64,000 bases of DNA from an uncultured Bacteroidota bacterium (GCA_903882805.1 CAIRYK010000095.1:35444-99443); one strand, 5' to 3'. Positions 15,306 through 24,966 are shown, counted from the first letter of the stretch. The notes: generated from the sequence alone by a model not told the origin. Translations and numbers: made by a program.

Positions 15306-17639
15306 ATGGCAAAACATTTACTGATTGTGGAGTCGCCTGCCAAGGCTAAGACTATAGAAAAGATACTGGGTAGCGATTTTGAGGTGAAGTCTTGTTATGG
15401 CCACATCCGCGACCTGGAAAAAGAAGACATGGGCATAGACCTGAAAAACGGGTATAAGCCAAAATATATTATATCGGAAGACAAGCAAAAGGTAGTAAAA
15501 GAATTAAGGTCGCTGGCAAAAAAATCGGATGATGTATGGCTGGCAACGGATGAGGACCGCGAGGGTGAGGCCATATCATGGCATTTGTGCGAGGTGCTGG
15601 ATTTGGACCCGTATACTACAAAGCGGATCGTGTTTCACGAAATTACTAAGCCAGCGATTCAAAAGGCAGTGCAGAATCCGCGGTTTGTCAACATGGATCT
15701 GGTAAATGCACAGCAGGCCAGGCGTATACTGGACCGTATAGTGGGTTTTGAGTTGTCGCCTGTATTGTGGCGCAAGATGAGTATGCGCAACAATCTGTCG
15801 GCCGGTAGGGTGCAGAGCGTGGCCGTTAGGCTGATAGTAGAGCGTGAGCGCGACATAACAAAATTTAAGGTGGTGAGCAGCTATAAGGTAGAAGCCTTTT
15901 TTAGCGCCGACGATATAAATAAGAAGAAGGTAACTTTTAAAGCCGACGGACCAGACAAGATAAACGACGGCGCCGGAGCGCTAAAATATCTGGAACAGTG
16001 TGTAGGCGCAAACTATGTAGTGCGCGATGTGCAGGTAAAGCCCGGTAAGAAAACGCCATCGGCGCCATTTACCACATCTACTTTGCAGCAAGAGGCCAGC
16101 CGTAAGTTGGGCTACTCGGTATCTAAAACCATGCTTCTGGCGCAGAAACTGTACGAAACCGGACGTATCACGTATATGAGAACGGATTCGGTGAATCTGT
16201 CTGAAACGGCGATAGACGGCGCACGTATGGCCATAACCGCACAGTATGGCGAAAAATACCACCAGAAGCGGATATTTAAGACTAAGAACGAATCGGCGCA
16301 GGAAGCGCACGAAGCCATAAGGCCCACAGATATGATGGCCACATCTATCAGCGACGCCGAAACCGGCAGGCTTTATGAGCTGATATGGAAACGCACCATG
16401 GCTTGCCAGATGGCAGACGCCATACTGGAGCGCACGATAGCTAAAATAAATGTATCGACCCAGCAAGAGCCGCTTACAGCTACCGGAGAAGTACTACGCT
16501 TCGATGGTTTCTTGAAAGTGTATAGCGAGGGTCGCGACGATGAAGACGGCGAAGACGAAAACGGAGGTATGCTACCGCCGCTGGTAGCCGGACAGGTATT
16601 GGATATGCAGCGCATGCAGGCTACAGAGCGGTTCACCCGCCCGGCGCCAAGATACACGGAGGCATCGCTGGTAAAGAAACTGGAAGAGCTGGGTATCGGT
16701 CGCCCGTCTACCTATGCGCCAACAATTAGTACGGTGCAGGCGCGAGGCTATGTAGAAAAGCGCGACAAGGAAGGTGTGAAACGAGAGTTTCAGATACTGA
16801 CGTTGCAGAAGGATAATATTAGTAAGGCTACATCGAGCGAGAATATTGGCGCCGAAAAAGCTAAGCTGTTTCCTACGGATCTGGGTATGGTGGTGACCGA
16901 CTTTCTAAAAGATAACTTTGAGAAAGTTATGGACTTCGACTTTACTGCCAAGATTGAAGCCGAGTTTGACCGAATAGCAGAAGGCAAGCAGTTGTGGAAC
17001 AAAATGATAGACGATTTCTACCATCCGTTTCACGATAGCGTTTCGCATACAATAGAGAATGCAGTGCGCGCCAAGGGCGAACACGAACTGGGTGTAGATG
17101 CAGTAAGCGGTAAGCCGGTTATAGCGCGTCTGGGCAAGTTTGGACCTATGGTGCAGATAGGTGTAGCCGAGGGGGAGGAAAAGCCAAGGTTTGCCAAGTT
17201 GCGCGCCAACCAGAGCATTGAAACTATAACGCTTGAGGAGGCGATGGAGTTGTTCCGCCTGCCGAGGAATCTTGGACAGTTTGAAAAAGAAGATGTAACG
17301 GTAAATATAGGCCGCTTTGGCCCGTATGCGCAACATGCCAAGCAATTCTACTCTCTGAAAAAAGATATGGACCCCTACACTGTAGAACTGGATCAGGTGG
17401 CTCCGCTTATAGAAGAGAAACGACAATCGAAACTGGAAGGCGAGATAAAGGTTTTTGAAAAAGAAAAGATACGCATACTCAAAGGACCGTATGGCCCGTA
17501 CATAAAGCAGGGTTTGCGCAACTACAAGATACCTAAAGAAAAAGCCGAAACAGTAGCAGCCCTGACCATAGAAGAGGTGAAGGCGATAATAGAAGAAGGC
17601 AAAGCAAATCCGCCGAAGAAAGCAAGGGCGAAGAAGTAG
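15306..17639 (+). CDS. topA: DNA topoisomerase I
   Basis: 777 residues. A type IA topoisomerase that relaxes negative supercoils. The Toprim domain starts LLIVESPAKAKTIEKILG and carries the acidic metal motif ATDEDREGEAISWHL. The catalytic tyrosine is Tyr290 in GRITYMRTDSVNLS. Central strand-binding segments follow (RRILDRIVGFELSP, LSAGRVQSVAVRLI, RYTEASLVKKLEELGIGRPS). The C-terminal 200 residues lack four-cysteine zinc ribbons. Instead they contain repeated short motifs (ARLGKFGPMVQIG, NIGRFGPYAQH, LKGPYGPYIKQG), the C-terminal repeat of Bacteroidota-type TopA. The protein ends in a basic tail. It is transcribed alone; a hairpin lies about 160 bp after the stop. Confidence 0.97.
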   Translation: MAKHLLIVESPAKAKTIEKILGSDFEVKSCYGHIRDLEKEDMGIDLKNGYKPKYIISEDKQKVVKELRSLAKKSDDVWLATDEDREGEAISWHLCEVLDLDPYTTKRIVFHEITKPAIQKAVQNPRFVNMDLVNAQQARRILDRIVGFELSPVLWRKMSMRNNLSAGRVQSVAVRLIVERERDITKFKVVSSYKVEAFFSADDINKKKVTFKADGPDKINDGAGALKYLEQCVGANYVVRDVQVKPGKKTPSAPFTTSTLQQEASRKLGYSVSKTMLLAQKLYETGRITYMRTDSVNLSETAIDGARMAITAQYGEKYHQKRIFKTKNESAQEAHEAIRPTDMMATSISDAETGRLYELIWKRTMACQMADAILERTIAKINVSTQQEPLTATGEVLRFDGFLKVYSEGRDDEDGEDENGGMLPPLVAGQVLDMQRMQATERFTRPAPRYTEASLVKKLEELGIGRPSTYAPTISTVQARGYVEKRDKEGVKREFQILTLQKDNISKATSSENIGAEKAKLFPTDLGMVVTDFLKDNFEKVMDFDFTAKIEAEFDRIAEGKQLWNKMIDDFYHPFHDSVSHTIENAVRAKGEHELGVDAVSGKPVIARLGKFGPMVQIGVAEGEEKPRFAKLRANQSIETITLEEAMELFRLPRNLGQFEKEDVTVNIGRFGPYAQHAKQFYSLKKDMDPYTVELDQVAPLIEEKRQSKLEGEIKVFEKEKIRILKGPYGPYIKQGLRNYKIPKEKAETVAALTIEEVKAIIEEGKANPPKKARAKK

Positions 17640-17665
17640 TTTTTAGTAGATAGTCTATGGTCCAT

Positions 17666-17737
17666 AGTAGAAAGTCGCGAGTAGGGAGTTTTAGGCTTTA
17701 ATAGATATACTGTAGTATAAAGTAGAAAGTCGCGAGT
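17666..17737. repeat. Two 17-bp direct repeats 55 bp apart
   Basis: AGTAGAAAGTCGCGAGT occurs at 17666-17682 and again at 17721-17737. The first copy overlaps a small inverted repeat, CTATGG-T-CCATAG, at 17655-17667. Each copy is followed by G-rich sequence. There is no coding potential here. It resembles a decayed family of short intergenic repeats, and its genome-wide copy number is unknown. Confidence 0.6.
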
Positions 17738-17798
17738 GGGGGAGAGGTTAGTGGGCGATCTTATAGTTGATATTTTTTAAGTTGATAACAGTAGTAAT

Positions 17799-17824
17799 AG
17801 CGCAAGCCCGGGAGGGCTTGTGCT
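17799..17824 (+). terminator. Hairpin downstream of topA, possible weak terminator
   Basis: 11-bp stem AGCGCAAGCCC/GGGCTTGTGCT (one G-U) with a 4-nt loop. It is followed by GTTAGTGGGG rather than T residues, so termination is doubtful. The rest of 17640-18007 holds repeats and a promoter box but no gene. Confidence 0.35.
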
Positions 17825-17939
17825 GTTAGTGGGGGAGGTTTATGCTTGGGCATTTCCGATAGCGCTAATAGGGGGGGCTTAGTTGTTAATTCTTTTTCCA
17901 CATATTGCACAAACGGTGATTTTTGGGCTTTACGTTATT

Positions 17940-17947
17940 TACATTTG
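17940..17947 (+). promoter_or_regulatory. Candidate promoter box TACATTTG for the SirB1-like gene
   Basis: Exact TAnnTTTG, 60 nt before the ATG at 18008. No TTTG at the expected -33 distance. Confidence 0.35.
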
Positions 17948-18007
17948 TTGGGTGCGCTATGTTGCGGTTATTTTTAAAACTATCAAAACCTGATTTCACT
18001 AAAAATC

Positions 18008-18886
18008 ATGCAATCAAACAAGGAAATTGCCGCCCTCTTAAGGTTGATTGACGATCCGGATGTAGAGGTGTACGATACCGTAGCCAGCAAGCTGTTGTAT
18101 TTTGGCAAGGATATTATCCCTAGTTTGGAGCAGCTTTGGGAAGTAACGGTAGATGAGGAAGTGCAGGAGCGGATTGAAACATTGATACATCGGGTGCATT
18201 TCAATGAGTTGCAGCACGATTTTTTTGAATGGAGCAGGGCCGATAATCCTGAATTGCTGCGCGGCGCCATATTATTAGCCAGGTATGCCACGCCAGATTT
18301 GGCCATACCGCCCTTGCTTGCACGATTCGACCAGATCAAGAAAAATGTATGGCTGGAACTGAATAACTACATGACCCCGCTGGAGCAGGTGCATGTACTG
18401 AATACCATACTATACAACTATTACAATCTGAAGGGGCACGAACTTACTGTGCGCGAACCCAAACATTTTTTTATTAACGAGCTGCTCGATACGCGCCAGG
18501 GTAACCCCTACTCGCTGGGCATATTGTATCTGGCGCTAAGTGAGATGCTGGATATTCCAGTTTTTGCCGTAGAGATTCCACGCCAGTTTTTATTTGCCTA
18601 TATAGACACACTCCACGATTTTTACAGTCATAAGCCCGAAGGCGTACAGCATATTCAGTTTTATCTGGACCCAATAAGCGGCATGGTATACGTGCAGCGC
18701 GACATAGATGTGTACTTGAAAAAAATAAATGCCCTCGACCGTCAGCGAAAAATAATGCCGCTGAAAAGTAAGCGGATTATTTATAAAATGATGGAGGAGC
18801 TATGCCTGTGCTACCGCTACCGACGCGAAGACGCTAAGGCCGACGAGATAGAACAGTTGATGAAAATGCTGGTGAGCGAAGAATAG
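18008..18886 (+). CDS. SirB1-family transglutaminase-like protein
   Basis: 292 residues, soluble, no signal peptide. The first third is helical and HEAT-like (LLRLIDDPDVEVYDTVASKL, LEQLWEVTVDEEVQERIETL). The middle fits the SirB1 N-terminal/transglutaminase-like family: LNNYMTPLEQVHVLNTILY, then INELLDTRQGNPYSLGILYL and LALSEMLDIPVFAVEIPRQF. The usual transglutaminase catalytic Cys is replaced in this family, and here the RQGNPYSLG segment shows no Cys. Function in Bacteroidota is unknown. The gene is monocistronic and meets the second NHL gene head-on, 110 bp away. Confidence 0.8.
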   Translation: MQSNKEIAALLRLIDDPDVEVYDTVASKLLYFGKDIIPSLEQLWEVTVDEEVQERIETLIHRVHFNELQHDFFEWSRADNPELLRGAILLARYATPDLAIPPLLARFDQIKKNVWLELNNYMTPLEQVHVLNTILYNYYNLKGHELTVREPKHFFINELLDTRQGNPYSLGILYLALSEMLDIPVFAVEIPRQFLFAYIDTLHDFYSHKPEGVQHIQFYLDPISGMVYVQRDIDVYLKKINALDRQRKIMPLKSKRIIYKMMEELCLCYRYRREDAKADEIEQLMKMLVSEE

Positions 18887-18996
18887 CTGGTAACTCAACA
18901 TATTAATACACTGCCGTTGTGTTACATTAATTGACTTTTATGTAGTCATTTTCACTGAGGGTATGCTATTCCCTTCGGTATTTTCATATATATAAT

Positions 18997-20325
18997 TTAC
19001 CTACTCAAAACAAGTGTCCCTTGCCAGCGGGTATCGCCAAAAGTAACACTGTAGAAATATACGCCGGCCGGCTGGCTGAGCGATATGGGGACTACGCTAC
19101 CTGTACGGGCATTTTCGTTGAAGACCATTTTTCCGGCGGCATTGCATATACTAATAGCAGCTAATTGTAGGCTTGCCGATGGGATGAACAATTGGATGGT
19201 ACCCTGGCTTGGATTGGGATAAATAGTAAACGAAGCAGGCGGCATGGCGATAGAAACAGCCGTAGGTTTCGTTATGTGCCTTATTGCATGGTTGTTGTAG
19301 TCGGCCACAAATATGTCGCCGGCAGAATTGACGGCCACTCCGTTGGGGTTTTTAAACTGTGCCGATGCCGCATGTCCCCCGTCGCCGCTGTAGCCGGGTG
19401 TGCCTGTACCAGCCAGCGAGGTTATAAGTCCAGCGTTGGTTACGGCTCTTATCCGGTGGTTCCAAGCATCGGCTATATACAATGTTCCCAACGCATCTAC
19501 AGCTACACCTATAGGTTCAAATAGTTGCGCATCCGTGGCCGGGCCATAGTCGCCTGCATAGCCGCCCACGCCATTGCCGGCAATAGTACTGATTATACCT
19601 GCCGTGTTTACCATGCGTATTCGCTGATTGTCTACATCGGCAATGTATACATTGCCACCTCCATCGCAGGCTACGGCATAGGGATTGTGCAATGAAGCGT
19701 TTACGGCTACCCCGGCGTCGCCGCTAAACCCAGTGGCGCCAGTACCGGCAAAGGCATGAATCGCGCCAGCATTGTCTATGCGTCTTACTCTGTTATTACC
19801 CTGATCTGCTATATACACATTCCCGGCGCCATCTACTGCCAGTCCGTAAGGGTTGGCCAGTGTGGCAGTGGTGGCTGGCCCGCCGTCGCCAGTATTGCCG
19901 TTGGCGCCTGTGCCGGCTATTGTGGTTATGATACCAGAGGTAGCTACCTTACGAATCCGGTTGTTCGATTTATCGGCAATATAAAGGTTGCCCGCAGCAT
20001 CGGTTGCTACGCCGGTCGGGTTGTACAGTTGGGCTGTTGTAGCCGCAATGCTATCGCCATTATAGCCGCCTGTTTCTGTGCCTGCTATAGTTGTCATCAC
20101 TCCGGCCGCGTCTACTTTGCGGATCCGGTTGTTAAGTCGGTCAGCTATAAATAAATTACCCGCAGCATCTGCTGCTACGCCAAAAGGCCCATTGAGCTGC
20201 GCCAATAATGCGTTGCCGCCATCGCCTGTGTAGCCCGCTGTTCCATTGCCGGCCACTGTAGTAATTGTTTGCCCGTAGGCCGTAGTTGTCATAAAAGCAA
20301 TGAGCAAAACAAAGCAGGAGCGCAT
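18997..20325 (-). CDS. Secreted NHL-repeat six-bladed propeller protein with T9SS type A sorting domain (second copy)
   Basis: 442 residues. Signal peptide (MRSCFVLLIAFMTTTAYGQ), then six regular NHL repeats (residues about 45-360) of the type NPTGVATDAAGNLYIADKSN. They are separated by glycine-rich connectors such as TTIAGTGANGNTGDGGPATT. The last 80 residues (FTIYPNPSQGTIQLFIPSA to the end, with GKMVFNE and GVYFYSVTF) form a type A T9SS sorting domain. It shares the full architecture of the protein at 2681-4000, but its six blades are more uniform. It is likely exported to the cell surface; binding partner unknown. It is transcribed alone, convergent with the SirB1-like gene. Confidence 0.9.
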   Translation of the reverse strand: MRSCFVLLIAFMTTTAYGQTITTVAGNGTAGYTGDGGNALLAQLNGPFGVAADAAGNLFIADRLNNRIRKVDAAGVMTTIAGTETGGYNGDSIAATTAQLYNPTGVATDAAGNLYIADKSNNRIRKVATSGIITTIAGTGANGNTGDGGPATTATLANPYGLAVDGAGNVYIADQGNNRVRRIDNAGAIHAFAGTGATGFSGDAGVAVNASLHNPYAVACDGGGNVYIADVDNQRIRMVNTAGIISTIAGNGVGGYAGDYGPATDAQLFEPIGVAVDALGTLYIADAWNHRIRAVTNAGLITSLAGTGTPGYSGDGGHAASAQFKNPNGVAVNSAGDIFVADYNNHAIRHITKPTAVSIAMPPASFTIYPNPSQGTIQLFIPSASLQLAAISICNAAGKMVFNENARTGSVVPISLSQPAGVYFYSVTFGDTRWQGTLVLSR

Positions 20326-20403
20326 AAGGTGATATAGTTTGGAGGGAAATGTCGCTTAATATAACGGTTGGTAATATTATTTATTGCTGCCTGGGCGATA
20401 CCA

Positions 20404-20440
20404 TTGTGTTTACAGCGCTTTAGTAAATGAATTACTTTTG
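20404..20440 (+). promoter_or_regulatory. Candidate promoter of the ABC permease gene
   Basis: -7 box TACTTTTG at 20433-20440, with TTTA at 20409-20412 as a -33 element (20-bp spacer). The TTG start of the gene follows 19 nt later. Confidence 0.5.
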
Positions 20441-20459
20441 ACAACGAGGGACACAGACA

Positions 20460-21689
20460 TTGAATCTACCATTTTTTATAGCGCGCAGGTATTTGGTGAA
20501 GCAGAAGGGAGCTTTTTCCTCCTTTATCATCAGGCTGGCAATTGTTGCTACTGCGCTGAGCGTGGCGGTAATGATAGTGGCTTTGGCGGTAGTAACGGGT
20601 TTTAATGATGCAATTACGCAAAAGCTGTATGGCTTTATGGGGCATGTGCATATTGTGCCGTTTGATGAAACTAAGTCGAACTCCCTGTCTTTTTCCGATC
20701 CGGTGTATTACAACCCGGCGCTTATTACTGCTGTAAAGCAAATGCCCCACGTTACCGGTTGCTGGGCATTTGCCGAACGACCCATAATAGTGCAGCGCAA
20801 TGGCCAAATGGAGGGTCTGAAAATAAAAGGAATTACGGGCGACTATCGCTTTATGGAAGGTGTGTCGATTTCGGGTGCAAACATTGATTTTGCCGACAGC
20901 CAGTATTCCAAACAAATATTGCTATCGCAAACAACAGCCAACAGGCTGAATGTACGTGCAGGCGACTCTGTTCAGCTCAATTTTTTTGTAGGCGACGGTC
21001 TGCCGCGCATACGCAAGGTGGTGGTTAGCGGCTTGTTTCACAGCGGCATGGATGAAGTAGACAAGATTTTTGCGGTATGCGACTTGCGACTGCTTCAAAG
21101 AGTGAATAATTGGTCGGCCGATAGCATAAATGGGTACCAAGTAGACCTTGACAATGCTGCTTATGCCGACACTGTAGCTAACTATATACATAACAACCTG
21201 ATTATGCCCCCGCTGGAGGCTTACACTACTACAGAGAACTATTCGTTTATATTTGAATGGCTGCAATTGCAACGCGTAAATGGCGTGATACTGCTGTTTA
21301 TAATGGCTGCAGTAGCCATCATAAACATGGGCGCCGTACTGGTGATACTTATGGTAGACAGGGCAATGATGATAGGATTGCTAAAAGCGCTGGGTATGAC
21401 TTACGAAGACACGCGCAGCATATTTCTGGCTATAGCTGCGCTGATAGGGGCTGCAGGCGTATTGCTGGGCAATGTTGTCGCATTCCTTATTTGCTGGGCG
21501 CAGCTGCGCTTTGGGTTCATAAAGCTGCCCGAAGACATATACTATATGCGTTATGCGCCAATAAAAATAGTATGGTGGCAAGTAGGATTGATAGATGTTA
21601 TAACTTTATTATTGTGCGTATTGTGTATGTGGATACCTGCGTTGTATATTCGCAGAATTCAGCCTGCTAAGGTGTTGCAGTTTAAATAG
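20460..21689 (+). CDS. LolC/LolE-type ABC transporter permease
   Basis: 409 residues from a TTG start at 20460. The upstream in-frame ATG at 20427 hits a stop after four codons, and GAGGG sits 10 nt before the TTG. The start PFFIARRYLVKQKG is typical of LolC/E proteins. One N-terminal membrane helix follows (VATALSVAVMIVALAVV), then a large periplasmic MacB-like domain (about 50-260). Three C-terminal helices form the FtsX domain (GVILLFIMAAVAIINMGAVL, IFLAIAALIGAAGVLLGNVV, GLIDVITLLLCVLCMWIPAL). In the known system these permeases with LolD release lipoproteins from the inner membrane. No ATPase gene is adjacent, so the substrate is inferred. Confidence 0.88.
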   Translation: MNLPFFIARRYLVKQKGAFSSFIIRLAIVATALSVAVMIVALAVVTGFNDAITQKLYGFMGHVHIVPFDETKSNSLSFSDPVYYNPALITAVKQMPHVTGCWAFAERPIIVQRNGQMEGLKIKGITGDYRFMEGVSISGANIDFADSQYSKQILLSQTTANRLNVRAGDSVQLNFFVGDGLPRIRKVVVSGLFHSGMDEVDKIFAVCDLRLLQRVNNWSADSINGYQVDLDNAAYADTVANYIHNNLIMPPLEAYTTTENYSFIFEWLQLQRVNGVILLFIMAAVAIINMGAVLVILMVDRAMMIGLLKALGMTYEDTRSIFLAIAALIGAAGVLLGNVVAFLICWAQLRFGFIKLPEDIYYMRYAPIKIVWWQVGLIDVITLLLCVLCMWIPALYIRRIQPAKVLQFK

Positions 21690-21753
21690 TTGTCAGGCAC
21701 AATCACCGGCAACCGGCCCGGTTACCTACCGCGGCAGACTGCAAACGCAGATT

Positions 21754-22728
21754 GTGAACGGACAAAATCAAAAAAATACTACAGTGAGCAATAAAGAAAC
21801 GTACGGTAAAATATGCCAGCAAAAAGGTAATCTGCCATTATTTATGCAACCCTGGTGGCTGGACGCAGTTTGTAAGCATTGGGATGCGGCAATAGCTAAG
21901 AAGGGAGACATGACTACCGGCGTATGGCCGTACCCTATTGAAAAAAAACTTGGTGTGACGCTGTTACGTTCTCCTGTGCTTACACCTTACTTGGGGCCAA
22001 TGGTTTTCTTTCCTAACGATATTAAAGAGAGTAACGTTGATAGTTTTGAACACGATACCGTAACCGACCTTATGAAGCAACTGCCCGATGCTAAAGTATG
22101 GCATCTGGCAATACAGCCGGGTATGAAGCAGGTAGGCATTTTTAAAAACAACGACCTGAAACCGCAAGTGCAGCAAACGTTTTTGCTGGAACTGGTAGAC
22201 GACGAAGCAACGCTCCTTGCCAACATGAAGGAGAGTACCCGCCGCAATATACGGGTGGCTGAAGGAGAGATAACAGTAGTAAACTCTACCAAGTACCTGA
22301 AAGACTTGTTTAAGTTTCATAAAATAATGCTGGAGAAAAAAGGTAAATCGCCGGCGGGGTATAACTTGAAGATGTTGCAGAAAATACTGGATGCCTGTAT
22401 AGCCAACGATGCTTGCGCTATGTGGGTAGCCAAGCGCGGCGATGTGGTGCAGGCAATAGTATGGCATATATGGGACGATAATTGCAGCTACTACTTTATG
22501 AGCGGCCAAAACCCCGAAACGAATAGTCATAGCTCGGTAACACTGTGCCTGTGGCATGCTATGAAAGAAGCGAAGCGTAGAGGTCATCAGTATTTCGACC
22601 TGATGGGTAGTATGGACGAGGGTGTGGAACGTTTCTTCAGGAATTTTGGCGGCGACAGAGCGCTGTATGTGGTACTTATGAAAAACAAGTCGCTGCTCTG
22701 GAAGATGAAAATGGCGGTGCTGAAATAA
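21754..22728 (+). CDS. GNAT/FemAB-like acetyltransferase-fold protein
   Basis: 324 residues from a GTG at 21754. A second in-frame GTG at 21784 is an equally good start, and neither has a clear ribosome-binding site. The opening KICQQKGNLPLFMQPWWLDA is typical of Bacteroidota FemAB-like GNAT proteins. The C-terminal half matches the Acetyltransf_6 domain: MKESTRRNIRVAEGEI, WVAKRGDVVQAIVWHIW, SYYFMSGQN, and YFDLMGSMDEGVERFFRNFG. Family members transfer acyl or aminoacyl groups, often in cell-wall or exopolysaccharide modification. The substrate here is unknown. It lies 64 bp after the permease gene, possibly cotranscribed. Confidence 0.8.
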   Translation: MNGQNQKNTTVSNKETYGKICQQKGNLPLFMQPWWLDAVCKHWDAAIAKKGDMTTGVWPYPIEKKLGVTLLRSPVLTPYLGPMVFFPNDIKESNVDSFEHDTVTDLMKQLPDAKVWHLAIQPGMKQVGIFKNNDLKPQVQQTFLLELVDDEATLLANMKESTRRNIRVAEGEITVVNSTKYLKDLFKFHKIMLEKKGKSPAGYNLKMLQKILDACIANDACAMWVAKRGDVVQAIVWHIWDDNCSYYFMSGQNPETNSHSSVTLCLWHAMKEAKRRGHQYFDLMGSMDEGVERFFRNFGGDRALYVVLMKNKSLLWKMKMAVLK

Positions 22729-22923
22729 TAAACGTAAACAAGAAGGCAATATAGGGCGATAGGGCAAACAGCTTTATCGCTCGTTTATATTTATAGGGTT
22801 AATGCCGTATTGCAGGTGGTATTTGTTGTCATTACCTTAAAAATGACCATTATGGGCATAGTTGCAGCTTTTTAAGCAGTAATAGTATGTTGGTTTTTGA
22901 TTTTTTCTTTAGCTTGCCGATAT

Positions 22924-24966
22924 ATGCAGTGGATATTCTGGCTTATTGCCGTTATTGTGTCGATAGGGGCAGGTTATTTGGTGTACCGGGCCGACAAACG
23001 TCGCGCTGTTCCTTATCCGTGGCTTACTTCTTTATTACGTAGTATAGTTGTTTTCCTTTCTTTGTTATTGTTGCTTGTGCCCACCATTACGGTGAGCAAC
23101 CATGTTGTGGAGCAGCCCATAGCGCTTGTGTTGCAAGACAACTCGCGGTCGGCTGGCATAGCGTTGGGCGCAGATACTACAACCTACCGTAAGAACCTGA
23201 CTGCCCTTACCGAAAAGCTGAGCGGCAAGTATAAAGTAGTAGAATGGGGTTTTGGCTCCGTGGTGCAAACAGATAGTTTTTATCAGTATTGGCAGGGCGC
23301 TACCGATATTTCTATGGCGCTGGCAAGGGCACAGGAGTTTTTCGGTATGCAGAATCTGGGGGCGATAATACTATCCACAGACGGCCGGTTTAATCAGGGG
23401 CTGAACCCTATGTATCAGCAGTTGGGTTTACATAGTTCTTTATATACTGTGGCGCTTGGCGATAGCGCGAGGCAGCGCGATCTGCGCCTAGCGCGCACTT
23501 ATGCCAATAAAGTAGTGGCGCTGAACAGCAGTTTTGAGGTGCGCGCAGATATAGTGGGCGAACTCTGCAAAGGCTACAACAACAGCGTAGCGATAAAAGA
23601 AGAAGGCGAAACGTTGCAGTCATCGCCTGTAGTAATTAACGCCGATAAGTTTGACAGATCTGTATCTTTTACGCTCAAGGCGGCAAAAAAAGGCTTGCAT
23701 CATTATACAATAATGGCGCCGGAATGGGATGGTGAGCAAAACCTAGCCAACAACCGTAAGGAGCTATTTGTCGAAGTAGCCGATGAACAAAAGAACATTC
23801 TCATTGCGTCGGCAGCGCCACATCCGGATGTAAACGCCATAAAAGAAGCGCTCAGCCAGATAGAAAGCTATAAGGTTAGTGTTTGTCAGGCCGACAACAT
23901 ACCTGAATCATTGAGCGGATATGATGTAGTTGTGCTACACGGTCTGCCTGCGCCCGGAGCCAATGTAGCAGCAAAGGTACTGGCCGCTAAAAAGCCGCTA
24001 TGGGTGATAGTAAGCGCACAAACGGACATTACAGCCTTCAATAGCCTGCAACCGCTTACTCATGCCACCACTCAGCCCGCAATTGCGCACGACGTTGTTG
24101 GCCTGTTCAATACTTCTTTCAATACTTTTTCGCTGCCGCAGCAAATACAAACCATTACCGACAAAATGCCTCCGCTGCTAACTGTATCTGGTACTGTTAA
24201 TGCAGGTCCGGGTAGCAATGCATTGTTCAGGCAGCGGGTGGGCGTAGGCGGTGAGCCCAACCCGGTGTGGACGCTGCAGCAGGGCGCTGTACCCACTGCC
24301 TTGCTGATGGGCGAGGGACTGTGGCGCTGGAGGCTTTATGAATACAAGAATTTTAACGACCATACTGTAATAGACGAATGCATCCGCCAAACGATTGCTT
24401 TTCTTGCTGCAAACAACAACGAGAAGCCTTTCAGCGTGGTAATGCCTAAGTACCTGTGGAGCGATCAGGAGCCGGTGTCGCTAAATGCTTACTTGCTCAA
24501 TGCCAACAACGAACAGGTAAACACTGCCGATGTGCAAATAACCATAGCAGACAGCGCGGGTAAAAAGCAGGATTTTACATTCGAGCGTTCAGGCGCAGGG
24601 TATAAACTGAACATAGGTATTTGGGCCGGCGGCGTATATACCTACAGCGCAAAGACCACCTACAATGATAAAACACTGACAGCAAACGGTAGCTTTGTGA
24701 TAGAAAGCATACCGCTCGAACTGATGGAGAATGGCGCCGACTATCCGCTGCTGTATGGATTGGCCAAAAAGTACAACGGAGGTTTTGTAACGGCAGCCAA
24801 CGTGGCGTCGCTGTATGACAGCATCACCAAAAACGACCGTATAAAACCGCTGATAGTAACAAATACGGAATCTGCTCCGCTTGTAGACAGAAAGTGGTTC
24901 TTTTTTGTGATATTGGCGTTTGCTGTAGCAGAATGGTTGCTCCGTAAATACTGGCTGGCGCAATAG
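22924..24966 (+). CDS. BatA-like membrane protein with degenerate von Willebrand A domain
   Basis: 680 residues from the ATG at 22924. A TTG at 22897 in the same frame is possible but adds a poor N-terminus. Two N-terminal helices (IFWLIAVIVSIGAGYLVY; LLRSIVVFLSLLLLLVP) are followed by a VWA-like fold. Its first metal site reads DNSRS (DxSxS) and a later segment ILSTDGRFNQG resembles a second metal-binding loop. The long middle part is extracytoplasmic, with Ig-like strands near residues 520-600. The last helix is WFFFVILAFAVAEWLL. It resembles large Bat/aerotolerance-type proteins of Bacteroidota; function unknown. No other bat gene is adjacent. Confidence 0.75.
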   Translation: MQWIFWLIAVIVSIGAGYLVYRADKRRAVPYPWLTSLLRSIVVFLSLLLLLVPTITVSNHVVEQPIALVLQDNSRSAGIALGADTTTYRKNLTALTEKLSGKYKVVEWGFGSVVQTDSFYQYWQGATDISMALARAQEFFGMQNLGAIILSTDGRFNQGLNPMYQQLGLHSSLYTVALGDSARQRDLRLARTYANKVVALNSSFEVRADIVGELCKGYNNSVAIKEEGETLQSSPVVINADKFDRSVSFTLKAAKKGLHHYTIMAPEWDGEQNLANNRKELFVEVADEQKNILIASAAPHPDVNAIKEALSQIESYKVSVCQADNIPESLSGYDVVVLHGLPAPGANVAAKVLAAKKPLWVIVSAQTDITAFNSLQPLTHATTQPAIAHDVVGLFNTSFNTFSLPQQIQTITDKMPPLLTVSGTVNAGPGSNALFRQRVGVGGEPNPVWTLQQGAVPTALLMGEGLWRWRLYEYKNFNDHTVIDECIRQTIAFLAANNNEKPFSVVMPKYLWSDQEPVSLNAYLLNANNEQVNTADVQITIADSAGKKQDFTFERSGAGYKLNIGIWAGGVYTYSAKTTYNDKTLTANGSFVIESIPLELMENGADYPLLYGLAKKYNGGFVTAANVASLYDSITKNDRIKPLIVTNTESAPLVDRKWFFFVILAFAVAEWLLRKYWLAQ

